Shown here: positions 45,950-62,238 of the stretch, piece after piece
Layout of the letters: every line of letters begins with the position of its first letter
Numbering within the stretch: position 1 is the stretch's first letter
Assembly (NCBI RefSeq): GCF_964340395.1
Contig: NC_135561.1
Coordinates: 3,176,501 to 3,240,500 of the forward strand
DNA: 64,000 nt
Source of the DNA: Glandiceps talaboti
Lineage: Eukaryota > Hemichordata > Enteropneusta > Spengelidae
Reading direction: 5' to 3'
Program-made: the position numbers and the translations under genes
The notes under the pieces: model-generated
Database searches by the model: none
Told to the model about the DNA's origin: nothing
What the model saw: the letters and a program-made list of their open reading frames with translations, nothing else

Positions 45950-46485
45950 TAGCATTTTACTACCAAACCAGAGTAGCTATAGAGTTTCACTTAGGCAGCA
46001 CATTGATTTTAACGTCTCTCACAACTTTTTTAGTTACAATTAACGTAAAACAAAATGTAGGCACTGATACAATTTGATAGCAGGCAAGCATATAAAAAAA
46101 ATTATACATTTTATCTTACTGTGAACACAAATCAACATCACTGTCAGATGAAACAAGAAAGATTCCAACACAAGCCCTTGTATTTATGTTTACAGTGAGA
46201 TAACATGTAACATTTCTTGTGCTTGGGCGCTATCACCCGTATATTGTTTGTGTAATTCGTAACAAAAAATGTGTGAGATAAAAAACCATAACATATGGTA
46301 CTTCACATCTTACATTTTACCCGGTCCATACTGCTCGTCAAGAGTTCGTGTCATAAAGCCTTTACAAACATCCCATTTCGTTTGTGGTCAAAGTAAGCCA
46401 ACATGGTGACGTACAAGTAACTCTTAAATCATGTTTTCACTGAAATTCTACAGTCACTCTGGTTTGGTAGTAAAACATATTATAG
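45950..46485. mobile_element. Inverted-repeat element, family C (copy 2)
   Basis: The ends are ttttactaccaaaccagagt on the left and the matching actctggtttggtagtaaaa on the right. The interior shares ~150 bp with 3240-3430 and another block (46304-46440) with 49405-49550, including acgtacaagta and cctttacaaacatccc. No transposase is visible. Confidence 0.75.
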
Positions 46486-46899
46486 GGTCAAATTAAAACA
46501 ATACAGTGGATTTGTTCCCATGTGTGAATATCGTAATGCATTGCAGTATGTGGGGCAGACAAAATCAAATGATTGATATTTTCATGACATGCATACATTG
46601 TAAAATGCTATTTCAGATACAAGAAGTACTGGGTGTGAATACTGTACAATATGTTTTACTGTGTCTAGGTACTAACTATTAATACTTTGAAATGACTACT
46701 GGAGAAAATCTTGTGGGTGAACAAAATATATATTTTTTTTTTTTTTATTTTTTTTTTAAATTTAATTATTATTATTTAGGTTCTCTAGAATTTACCATTT
46801 CAGTGATCTTTAAAATGAGTTTTCATTAAATCAAAATTGTGTACGAATACATGATATGCAAATATAGTGTTTGTTATAAACCACTGACTGAACAATTTT

Positions 46900-47100
46900 G
46901 CAATTAGGCCTAAAAAATAGATTGGTTCCGGTTACCTGACCCCCACCTAGTTTTTCACTGGCGACCCTAAGCTTTTTTTTACCTATCCAAGAAAAAAGTA
47001 ATAAAATCGCAAAAATTGTGATGTCTGGCAAGAAATAGTGGATGCAGAAACTGACATCACCTTGAAAAGACAAAATAAAACTGTTCTTTTTTAGGCCTTA
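46900..47100 (+). mobile_element. Element, family F (copy 2)
   Basis: The ends ttaggcctaaaaaa and ttttttaggcctta are inverted repeats. The body matches 21425-21625 (ggttccggttacctgaccc, cacctagtttttcac, agtaataaaatcg, aaaactgttctt). It is non-coding. Confidence 0.75.
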
Positions 47101-47884
47101 CGTGGCTGCTATTGATAACTAGATGAACTATAATACAATGAAATTAGCAGTGTAACTATTTATGGTGATCTCATCACTTACAATTTGTCTACTGCAGGAA
47201 GACAGTAGCAAAGATGTGTTCTCAGTGATTTTTCACAATAGATACTTTTTTAAAGAATTGAAATGTTTAATTCTATGTAACCAAAATAGGTGACAACTGA
47301 CTTTGATAGTCTTAATCCCTTGATGTAATAACCGTATCATATCATTGGCTTCTCTATGTACTGGTATAGGCGCCACCTATGGTCGGAATGCGTTATTCAA
47401 CCAGAAGTCGTGTCGCAATCGATTCAGTACTATATAATATGAACAGATCGGTCATTTGACTTGCTTAGCTGACCAATTATACTCCTCACTATAACTAAAC
47501 AAATAACTTCAAAACTGTTTGTAACAAATACAACGTTAGAAAAAATTACATTTCAAGTAAACCTATGTGACATGAATGTCAATAGTGCACAAAAATGCAA
47601 AAGCACTAACTTATCAAAACTTATCACTTGTTCTGAAAAAGCTGCCCTGGAGCGACTAATTTTATGGCTTTGTCCTGTAAACATGCTTGGAAAGATCTCC
47701 TTAAGCTTACTGGCTATTTTAAAGTCCTGTATTTCTCCATTCTGTCTACACTAGCCGTGGGTATAAATACGCGTCCAACTAATTTGAGCTTGAAGGCAAT
47801 ATAAAAAATCAAGTTCTGTATTACTCCGTATATCTGCAAGTAGGAGTAGCAAAGATAAATATTTAAAGTAATGTGTCATTTTGT

Positions 47885-51172
<3,288 letters not shown>

Positions 51173-53689
51173 ATTGGTATTAGTGCATTCAGCTCTGATA
51201 ATACAGATGAGATAGTCTGGTGAGATCGATGGAACTTTGTCAACAGAATGCTATATTAGACTTCTCTTGCACTAACAATGTTAAACACCTGAGTTGTATG
51301 TAGGTAGTCCCCAGCTACTCTGAATAATGGCCAACACCTTGTAATCCCTGCTCTCCCAGCGATGTGTGTTTCTGAACTGTCATGAACACCTTGCAGCGCC
51401 TTAATCTTCAACGTAATGAATACAGCTCGGTGTGACACCACTGAATACATGGGCCATCTATCAAGTACTTATTATGTAGAAGCCCCTCCTCATTGACCGA
51501 ACATTTACCTGTGGTCAAGTCAACGCTATACAATAACACTGACTCAATTAACGATATGTACAAATAGAGCCCGACCTGCTCGACTCCATTGTCATGCATA
51601 CTTTCACTCGTGTACGTGGTTCTCATGAGAACGGCAAGTCAACCCTTACAATCAAACGTAACACGGATTTCTCATACCTAGCCGTGAAAACAAGTAATTT
51701 GATCTCCACACACGTATACAATATATCGCATTCAGTAACTGTAAAAACAATCAACTTCAAAGCAGTGATATCTTTTATAAACCTCTTATTTTCTTATTTC
51801 GCAAAGAACCCTGTGACGTCATATATAATATAATTTGTGTATATATCATTCTCAGCTTTCACTTTTAATGTTATTGATTGAAATCAAATGTGGTAGGCTG
51901 TCCAAACAGTGTTTTGTTACTCGGACCCCACACATTACGTCAATCGCGACTACTTCACAATTATGGTACAAAGACAACGTTGACACTTGTTGGTTACCAG
52001 TTACTATGTTTATTAAAGCGCCAATATCTAAGGGTCCCTAACCTTTACTCTACTCTCAACGGTTGTAAACTTCTCGTCTAAAGTGAGATTAAGAATAAAT
52101 TGATATCTAACTAGCTATTGTTTATTGGTGAATGTAAACATGTTTTGAAACAAAGTTTAAACCATATTTGATTGATCTTTATATATGAAAAACAGTGAGG
52201 TACCCAGTTTAATATATAGTCGACTTTTTGTGATTGTGATTGTGCAGGGACAGAGAAATTTAATTAGTGGGAAAAACCTGAAAACAATCGGTGAACTTAT
52301 GCAAGATTGAGATATGAGCAGTAGCCTTGTCTTCGTCGTTCGATATCTAAAAGTTAGATTGTGACATGTGTATGGGGAGGGGGGTGGATAAAGGTGCCAT
52401 TGTGCATATAGATCCCTTCGACAGAGTCCACAATGACATGGTACAGTGAACAGTATAGTTAGTGAACTTTACGTACCTTCTGAAATGACCACATATACCC
52501 TGCATATGGCACAAACAAAGTGTCCCCTGCTGAGAAATTTGTTACATTTCGGCATAATTCACTTTCCAACCAAAATCATTTAAGGGGCATAAGCTGACTT
52601 TATATGATTTGGGGGAGGTAATTTCTTTCTGCATATTAAATAAAAGGTACTCACAGTATTCTACTTATTGATGTATTATACTTAACCATCACTTGCAATT
52701 GAGTGAACTCAAACCTGGTATTAGGATATAAATTTATAACTTATCTGATGACGTCATTTATTTATACGCATCAGAAAATATACAGGAGCTCCCTACTATA
52801 CAATCAACAGTTCTAACAATGCCAGAACACATATTTTAATGTCTTTGATGGCACCCATCGACATTATACTAGTCGAGTAGTTTAATTAGTCATTATTTAT
52901 AGTAGTTTCATTTGAGTAAAAAGATTATACACTCAGCTTGTGCCACCTTCCAAGAGACAGCGAAAATTCAAAATATCAAAACGTCAGTTAGGATAGCAGA
53001 ATAGTGTAGTAGCGAGAATCCTTCAAGTCTACAGGTAGGCTAGATTATGAGTGTACTTGCAAGATTTAGACGAAAACTATTATAGTGCTTCGATGTGGAA
53101 AAACTTGGGTTGTAAAAAGACTGTGGGTACTCGATCACGCATTGCGTTGCTACTGTAGTATATATTGTATATTCGGCACAAATCGAAATCAAATCTATTA
53201 TCAGATTACAAATACTACACCAATCATCGAACATCACTGCGTTTCTATAATGGTATGAGTTGAGACCAAACCTTAAGCCAAGACACCCCAGGCGTTTTGT
53301 GAGTCATCCTACGTCATCTTGTCTGAGAAACCGCACTCACCATAGACGTTTTTTCAGTAGGGTTAAACTGACGTAAGAAGGCATATTGGTTTTAACCACG
53401 TTCCATTCAACACACCTAATCCGCACCTAGTATTTTCTTTTTGCAAACATAAATGTTATTCTACTTGAGTATGTTCAAACATAACGCCTAAACGGTCACT
53501 TAACTCATCTGTATGGAAATTTCTTGTTGAAACTTGTATATTTAACAATCAAACACGAGATACAGACATTCTGATGACCACACCGTTATATCGTACACAT
53601 AATGTTGATCATGCTAACATGTCTTGCTACTAACTTCTGTTATGGCACGCACCACCCATTGAAGTCAGTGCGTCGCGACTCTCACCAAC

Positions 53690-53880
53690 TGTTAATCTTG
53701 AGAAATTCAGGAAAGACATTAAGATTCGTCTTTTAGCAAGGGCATGTTAACCCCTACTTGGGACGGTTACTTGCTCAGCGCCTTTGTACATTACTACATT
53801 TAGGCGCTTTATAAATGTTTTTTTTTTTCTATTGATTGATTAATTGATTAATTGATTGATTGATTCTTATGGACTTGTCA
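53690..53880 (+). mobile_element. LINE 3'-end with (ATTG)n tail
   Basis: The reading gaaattcaggaaagacatta then agattcgtcttttagcaag, followed by taggcgctttataaatgttt and an ATTG/ATTA tandem tail, is the typical 3' end of CR1/L2-type LINEs. The word taggcgctttataaatg is widespread in such tails. It is truncated at its 5' end. Confidence 0.65.
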
Positions 53881-54149
53881 GTTTCTCGACCGAGACAACT
53901 TTACCAAAACAGGAATGAAGTGTAAGAGCGTGTCTGCGTTTGTATCTGCGTGCGTGGGTGCGTGTATGTGTGTTTGTAATACTCGTATGTTACTCTAGAC
54001 CATGGACCCTCCACCCAAGTCTAGACTAACGACTGTCTAGTCCAATTATCTGTGATGAATCTGATATCAAATCTGGTAATGAAATTACACTACATGAACA
54101 CACTTGGTTCGATCCTGGATACATGCAGGTACACCTGTAATAAACACAT

Positions 54150-54480
54150 ATGATACGGTCTTCAAACTTTTATAGTGTTAAATAGCACTGTACAATAGTT
54201 ACCCCCTGGTATATACCCATAACGGCACAAATGTCATTCAACTCCCTGAGCAGCATACAATGGACCTGCTGTTGGTTCCAAGATGCTTCAGATGCCACCT
54301 CTATCTTACCAGGTCCCTGTTACATGTAATGCATCTGGGTTGACGGGGCAAATCCCCCCCCCCCCCCACCTATTCATTTACAGGTTTTATGGGGTGGTTC
54401 TCTGTTTAGCTCTTCAGTATACTGGAGTGTGGTATGTGGCATGTTCTTTCACTGAAACCTCCCCAGGTCAAAATAATTGA
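54150..54480 (+). mobile_element. Dispersed repeat, family H (copy 2)
   Basis: Shared order with 27245-27690: a cttttatagtg start, tcaactccctgagcagcata, caatggacctgc, cctctatcttaccaggtccc and ctgggttgac. It is interrupted by a poly-C tract at 54354-54367. Confidence 0.5.
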
Positions 54481-55689
54481 CAAGTACCTTAGGTTTGAAA
54501 CACGTTTAGTACTGAAGCTTTCAAATGTAATTATCTCCTACTTGAATTGTAGACGCCAGGATTTGTTACGAGCTAAGGTTTTTTAACATTTCTCAACAAA
54601 TTTGTTCTGGGAAATGAAGGAAGTGCAAATAATGTAATCACACTAATAAACAAGTATTGTACTAAATAAGACATCCACAATAGGGGATTGACCTTTGTAC
54701 ATACACTACCATATATCTGTCAGAGTCCCTGTAAATGACATAACACCTGTTTTAATTCATCTCAGTTTTGATAACTTGTGACCTAAGAATACTAAAAAGG
54801 ATTAAGGATTTTTGTAGTTATATCAACAATGCAGGTAGGTGATATAAACAAAATTGTATCCAATATTAGGTAACTATGTAGGACTAGTATCTTTTTCAAA
54901 GCTGTACACAGCACCTCAAGAGAGACAGAATTTTTACAACAGACAAGTGGTAAGAGGCAACTATTCATGGTGTATATCAATAGTGGAATGGCATTAAGAA
55001 CGATAATAAACTAAATGAAGACATGTTATTCCCAAATAATGACAACAAAAACAAATACAAAAAGACCCCTTATTTGGCTCAGGTGTCCATAAGGTCACGT
55101 GTACTGAATAGTGGGTCAATATGTTGACAAAGACTGCAGTGTGCAGTCGAAAATTTCAGGTAAAATTTTCAAGTTGTGTTTGGAGCAAAAGTTAAATTGA
55201 ATACTTCAAAAAACAAATACAAATATGATAAAATATACAACATACACTGTATGGGATGTTTGTGTGTTATCTTTATTGTGTCTATCTCAACATGAAACCT
55301 TGTCATCAGTCTCACTGATCTTGATACATTGCTAAGATGAAATCTTCAGTATTCATTTTGTAAACTATGTACACATATGTGCAGTACATATAAAAGTGAC
55401 ACATATCATCTATACTCCATTCAGCTTATTTCAAGGCAGTGCACAAAATATAAATTACAAAACTTTTTCTAAACACTTCAGTTTTTTGATAATATTATTA
55501 ATCACATTTAATATTTGGTACAAGTAATCAAATATCTGATATAAAACAACATTTTGCAAAGAAGTCATGACAAAAGCAGTGATTTGTGCTCAAATAAAAA
55601 TTACAATATTTTTGAGTATCTGGTGATTGACATACCAGTCACTGATCTCCTAATAACTTTGGCTCCATTTTGATTCAAATGAAATTCTG

Positions 55690-55830
55690 ACTGGCAAATG
55701 TGATGTAATGTGATATAATGTAATGTAATGTAACGTAACGTAACGTAACGTAATGCAATGTAATGTAATGTAATGTAATGTAATGTAATGTAATCTAATG
55801 TAACGTAACGTAATGTAATGTAATGTAAAT
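55690..55830. repeat. (TAATG)n / (TAACG)n pentamer array
   Basis: About 25 pentamer units, mixing GTAAT and GTAAC types. The minus-strand open frame reading LHYITLHYIT is an artefact. Confidence 0.95.
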
Positions 55831-56179
55831 GCTATGTACAAAGTTTGGAAGAAGTCCATTACATTCATTTATTATACATGGTTGTTGCTATGGAAGACAT
55901 ATTTGACTGTGATACAAACATGACATGACTGGTGTACAATGATGTTATCTTTTTAACCACAGTGATGCAATCATCTCATTCTAGAAGACATTTAAATACA
56001 TCACAGGTTAAACAAAACAGACAGACCACTGAAAGCTTACTGCTAAAACTTAAAACTGCTATAGTGTGTTATAACCTTTGAAATTCATTGATCAACCATG
56101 CTGATGAACAATTTTGGTCAAAGGTGATTTTACTTCTAGGCTGAAGTCATCAATTATGTATAGCAATCACACAACGATG

Positions 56180-59100
56180 TTATTTCAGAGTTGAAAATAT
56201 TTCATTATCAACCGTATTCTGTAAGGACTGTGCAAGCAACTCCACTGAAAGAGAAAAACAGTTTTACAGTTAATTACCCCAATAAATTAACTTTTGAATT
56301 ACCTTGGTCTATGCATAGACCCTAGGGTCTATGGTCTATGAGCACACTCTAGTATTTACAATTTGATACAACCAATGACAGGCTAGAATTGACAAAAGTT
56401 CCCCTGGCATTTCCTGTACATGTAGATGCCATAAAACTACTCTTATCAAACTATGAAATGTACATGTAATACACGTTTCCATACTTCCTTGATACACAAA
56501 GTACTGTGCCAATTTGTTATCAATACAATACTTACTGTGTGGAAAAGCACCTCTCTTGACGGCATTAGAGAACAGTTTAGCCAGGAAACTATTACATTTC
56601 TTGAATTCTTCTTCCATGTTGTCTAAACTCTGGTCACTGCAAGTCAAGAAATATTGCAACAATTTATCCAAAGATTAATATGAGACAGGAAGCCTCGAAT
56701 ACATATAACCTGAAGGTGAACCTTGACCCTTAACCCTTGCACTTTTACAGACATGATCATGTATGCAAACTTGATATTTTCAGTTTGAATTGTACATTCG
56801 GTATACACGCAGGGCATTTCCTGTTATGCAAATCCCATTCTCTGCAGCAGCCCCAAATATATAAGTTCCAGCAATCAGACAAACTCCCAGCATTTCTCAC
56901 CAAAGCTGTTCAACTTACCTAATAGTATTAATACCAGCATCCCATCTCTTCTGAAAGTTCAAGGTCAGATTTAAGACTTTAATGATAGCTTCTCTGACGT
57001 AGCCCATCCTTTCATTTAACAGACAACGTTCATAGATATTTTTCATATACTTGGTGTGGATTTCAAGTAATTGGTTGAGATCACTTGCAGTCGTTAGTTG
57101 GTGTTGAAATTCTAACCCTGTACTGTGTAGTATCTGAAATGTTACAGAATTGAAGGCATTATTGTCATGTCCATTCAGATTTACACAATAGATCAAATCT
57201 AAGAACAATAGATAATGAACAATTCTGGTGTTAAAGTGGCCATATGGATGAGAATTTGGTATTTATTTTGGATTTTTATTTGATAAAACAGCTTCACCAT
57301 GTTTTTCTACTTGAAAAAATAATGTGAAATAACATATACCAAGTCCATGTTCATAACTCAATACATTGCAAAAAGGTGCACAAAGTGTAAAAAGTTTGTT
57401 ATTGTACATACAATAACAAACATTTTACACATTGTTTAATGTTTTGCCGTTTATTGAGATGTGAACATGGACTTGGTATAAGTTATTTCACATTATTTTT
57501 TCAAGTAGAAAAACATGGTGAAGCTGTTTTATCAAATAAAAATCCAAAATAAATATCAAATTCTCATCCATATGGCCACTTTAACAAGATTAAAAAACAA
57601 ACTATGCAGACAGAGAGTTAAAGGGGCACAAGCTGAGTTTATACATGTTTAGGCATAGTTTTTACAGTATATTTAAAAGGTGCTCACATTATTGTACCTA
57701 CTGAGGCACACTTAACTATCAATTTCTTTCACTCTTATTTAATATTAGAAAATTATTAGAAAAATTAAACAAACTTAAGATTCAAGCTATGTAGTGAATC
57801 ACCTCATAGTGGATGCAGCTGTGAAGTGATTAGGAAAGAGCGCCACCAACGTTTGGAGGGTGTACACTTACCCTAGTCATGATGTAGTTATGTAGTAAAT
57901 TGACAAAATACATAAGTCGTACTCGTAACAGGTGAACACGGTGTTGTACATTGTACATCAATGCTGTATGACTTGTCAGATCTGTACAAATTAGATGATA
58001 AAGTCATAATAATTGGTTAGTAGCAGCTTGTCAGGAAGTAATAATGTACTACACAGTGTACTGATTGATGAAAATGTTAGACTCGTTCACAGTCCTTGGA
58101 ACATCGCATTGCTAAAAGGGCTGTTTTGTATGTACTAATATCTACTGGATAATTGTACAGTGGGCCCTCATCAACTGCACAGGCCTAATCATTTGTTGAC
58201 AAGTTACTGCAATGCATTGCAATAATACAGAGTCACAGTAACACGTCAACAAATGATTAGCCCTATGTAGCCGATGAGGATCCACAGTACAAGGATATTC
58301 TAGTACAATAATTCAGTAGATATTGGTACATACAAAACAGCTAATAGCGATGCTCCTGAGGATTGGTGAGAGAGTTTATGAAAATGTTCACAATGTAATT
58401 TATGAAAAGCAAGTCTTCGTACAAAACTGTTATGCAGTTCGTGTCCATGGTCACAACTTTAATCCTATTTCTATAATCTGGGACAACTCTAAAAACATGT
58501 CACACTTGCTCAAAACTTGCAAATTAAATGGCTTCGTGATTTTAGTTGTAACTTCCCTTCCTTACTCCTTTGCCTCATTTTTGTAAACACAGTAAGCACT
58601 TCATTGGAGGAGACATGTGTGTTACCATGGCAACAAAGGTTCATCACTACAACATACCTACCTGTAAATCTAAGTTGATCTAAGCAATACTTGGCTCTCT
58701 TGACTTGTAATAACAAACGAAAGATATCATTATAGATACGCTGAGACTTGGAGTTCAATACCAGATCCACAGGCCATGGTACCTAGGAAGGTCAAGAACA
58801 CAATGTTAGAATCATTATAGATGGGTTGAGACTTGGAGTTCAATACTAAATCCACAGGCCATGGTACCTATGAAGGTCAAGAACACAATGTTAGAATCAT
58901 TGTAGATGGGTTGAGACTTGGAGTTCAATACTACCATACATCTACAGGCCATGGTACCTAGGAAGGTCAAGAACACAATGTTAGAATCATTATAGATGGG
59001 TTGAGACTTGGAGTTCAATACTAAATCCACAGGCCATGGTACCTAGGAAGGTCAAGAACACAATGTTAGAATCATTGTAGATGGGTTGAGACTTGGAGTT

Positions 59101-62100
59101 CAATACTAAATCTACAGGCCATGGTACCTATGAAGGTCAAGAACACAATGTTAGAATCATTGTAGATGGGTTGAGACTTGGAGTTCAATACTAAATCTAC
59201 AGGCCATGGTACCTAGGAAGGTCAAGAACACAATGTTAGAATCATTGTAGATGGGTTAAGACTTGGAGTTCAATACTAAATCTACAGGCCATGGTACCTA
59301 GGAAGGTCAAGAACACAATGTTAGAATCATTGTAGATGGGTTGAGACTTGGAGTTCAATACTAAATCTACAGGCCATGGTACCTATGAAGGTCAAGAACA
59401 CAATGTTAGAATCATTGTAGATGGGTTAAGACTTGGAGTTCAATACTAAATCTACAGGCCATGGTACCTAGGAAGGTCAAGAACACAATGTTAGAATCAT
59501 TGTAGATGGGTTGAGACTTGGAGTTCAATACTAAATCTACAGGCCATGGTACCTATGAAGGTCAAGAACACAATGTTAGAATCATTGTAGATGGGTTGAG
59601 ACTTGGAGTTCAATACTAAATCTACAGGCCATGGTACCTATGAAGGTCAAGAACACAATGTTAGAATCATTGTAGATGGGTTGAGACTTGGAGTTCAATA
59701 CTAAATCTACAGGTCATGGTACCTATGAAGGTCAAGAACACAATGTTAGAATCATTGTAGATGGGTTGAGACTTGGAGTTCAATACTAAATCTACAGGCC
59801 ATGGTACCTAGGAAGGTCAAGAACACAATGTTAGAATCATTGTAGATGGGTTGAGACTTGGAGTTCAATACTAAATCTACAGGCCATGGTACCTATGAAG
59901 GTCAAGAACACAATGTTAGAATCGTTGTAGATGGGTTGAGACTTGGAGTTCAATACTACCGTACATCTACAGGCCATGGTACCTACAGGAGGGGGTGGGG
60001 GTGGGGGGTTAGGCATTCCCTTGGTTGACCCAGGTATATAAGTAGGCACTGATACCATAAACTGAATGAAGATTTTGTCACATATTAATTTAATGCCCCT
60101 AGTAGTAGCAAATGATTGTATCATCCATAGACAGTGTTTAGAACATGGATTGGGTCGTAAAATTACAGGTGATAGGTTATGGCATCTTAAAATATATGAG
60201 TTCACTGCTTGATATACCTCCTGTCCCATGCCTCATAAATGACTGGTTTTACTATATAATCTTAATCTCTATAGTTCACATTACCTTGTAATGTAAAGTT
60301 AATCCATCTAATGCATTTATAGGTAGTCTACTTGTCTTGGGCACGGCTTCTACACTCACTTTCAATCTGAAATAAAATAGAAATGTACAAATATAATAAT
60401 AATTATATATTTATTTGTTTATCTGCATCACATTACAGTCCGTGTAAATCAACAAGTTAAAAGATGTAAAGTTGCAACGAGATGATTTTTAGAATTATCA
60501 CAATATATTTTTCAAGATAAAAAAATTGCAAACAAAAGAGGTCGCTGATTAATTAAATATCTGGACATAGCTATTTTATACTAGGGAAAGATTGAATACA
60601 ATCAGTGCGCCCTCTATGTCAAGTTAACACATCACTGATATACACAGCAATGTCTTCAGACTAGTGTGACCTCTAAGCCAATTTGACGCGCCACTGATGC
60701 ACACAATTTCTAGTGACTCACCAAAATTTGGTGTTCCCCTATCTCTTACTATGTGGTGACTCACAAGAAATGCCAGTTTTTATCATTTTGACTCACAACA
60801 ACAAAATTTGGCTATCACTTGAGGGCACACTGCTTCAGACCATAGACAGGGTCTATGTTCAGACATACCAAGATATGATATTTCCATATCCCATACTATG
60901 TGATAACTTACAGTCAGTGTGTCCTTTGAAATCAATTTGACACATCACTGACATACAGCAATTTCTGTGACCCACCACAATTTGGTATTCCCCTATCCCT
61001 TACTATGTGATGAACTCACACGATAAATTTTATCATTTGACAAACAAATAAAATGTTTGTCATTATTATAGAGCACCCACTAGTGATAATTGCAGTCCAT
61101 ACCTATCCATATGTGTAGCATGATGTCCTTGTAGGGCATCTTGCAGTGTTAGGTTTAGATATGTATTATCTTGCCAATGTTCCTGTAGTCGTAACTTCTC
61201 AAAGACATCAACATAAAAATCATACATAGTGTCACCAGCTTCCATCAGAAAGAACCACTACAGGTGAAATATGGAATTAACATTACATGTAGTGTTGGGA
61301 AGATAAAATCTACTAGAGATCTATAGTACAATTTAGTTATGAAATAAGCTCTCAAAGTTGATGGACATGACTTAATATATTCACTTAACTTCCATAGTTA
61401 GAATAATGTGTGCAACTAGGAATACTTCAATATAAGATATAAGTCTTAAACAGACAGCAGCTAGGTAATCCAGGAGTTCATACAGAGATTTGAGTACTTC
61501 TACTAACAGTGTAGAAGTCCAGGTACACACTTACCCTGACAGCAGCTAGGTAGTCCAGGAGTTCATACTGAGATTTGAGTACTTCTACTAACAGTGTAGA
61601 AGTCCAGGTACACACTTACCCTGACAGCAGCTAGATAGTCCAGGAGTTCATACTGAGATTTGAGTACTTCTACTAACAGTGTAGAAGTCCAGGTACACAC
61701 TTACCCTGACAGCAGCTAGATAGTCCAGGAGTTCATACTGAGATTTGAGTACTTCTACTAACAGTGTAGAAGTCCTGGTACACTTGGTATCAATGTGTGG
61801 ATATAGACATCGATACATAGCTAGTTGAATATCTAATGGTCTTTCTTGAAACGCTGATAGTAGGTTCTGATACATGTCATCCAACACACACCTGTAAATG
61901 GAGATAAACATTCAAATGAATGGGGTATAGTTTCCATCCATACTTTTTGTTGTTTGACGAGAGATTCCAGCTGTAGACTTTTGATTTTACAATTAAAAGA
62001 TGTTGAACAGTTTGAGTAGTTTTAAAATCTGTGAAGCCTGGATGAAATGAAATGAACTGAAAAAGGATTCAGTCAACATACACCTGCTATTCTTTTTCTT

Positions 62101-62204
62101 TTTTTTAAATTGTTATTTTCTAGTGATCCATTCATTTTTTGTATATTTTAGGCTTGTACTTTTTGGTTGGTGGCCACCAGTACTGAATAAACGATAGATA
62201 GATA

Positions 62205-62238
<34 letters not shown>

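Larger units (their letters stand above)
45300..47884. other. Intergenic region between MCM3AP and the death-domain gene
   Basis: It holds a possible MCM3AP polyadenylation region (aataaa near 45415 and again near 45775-45810), a ~90-bp tandem duplication, a family C element and a family F element. The open frames at 45813-46043 and 47572-47754 have no recognisable domains and overlap repeats. I support no gene here. Confidence 0.6.
51173..56179. other. Intergenic region between the death-domain gene and TUBGCP5
   Basis: I see no exon with family similarity and good splice sites in these 5 kb. It contains the death-domain gene's promoter (probably within the first few hundred bases), a LINE tail, a family H repeat, a poly-C tract (54354-54367) and a TAATG/TAACG array. 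A candidate TUBGCP5 polyadenylation signal (AATAAA, minus) lies near 55868. Confidence 0.6.

Noticed and set aside
51256-51626. Minus-strand frames upstream of the death-domain gene
   Set aside because: No domain, no splice continuity; probably promoter or 5' UTR sequence.
58815-60229. Frames MDLVLNSKSQPIYNDSNIV... and the 130-aa frame at 59837-60229
   Set aside because: They are decoy copies of the TUBGCP5 exon start in the 85-bp array, without the rest of the exon.
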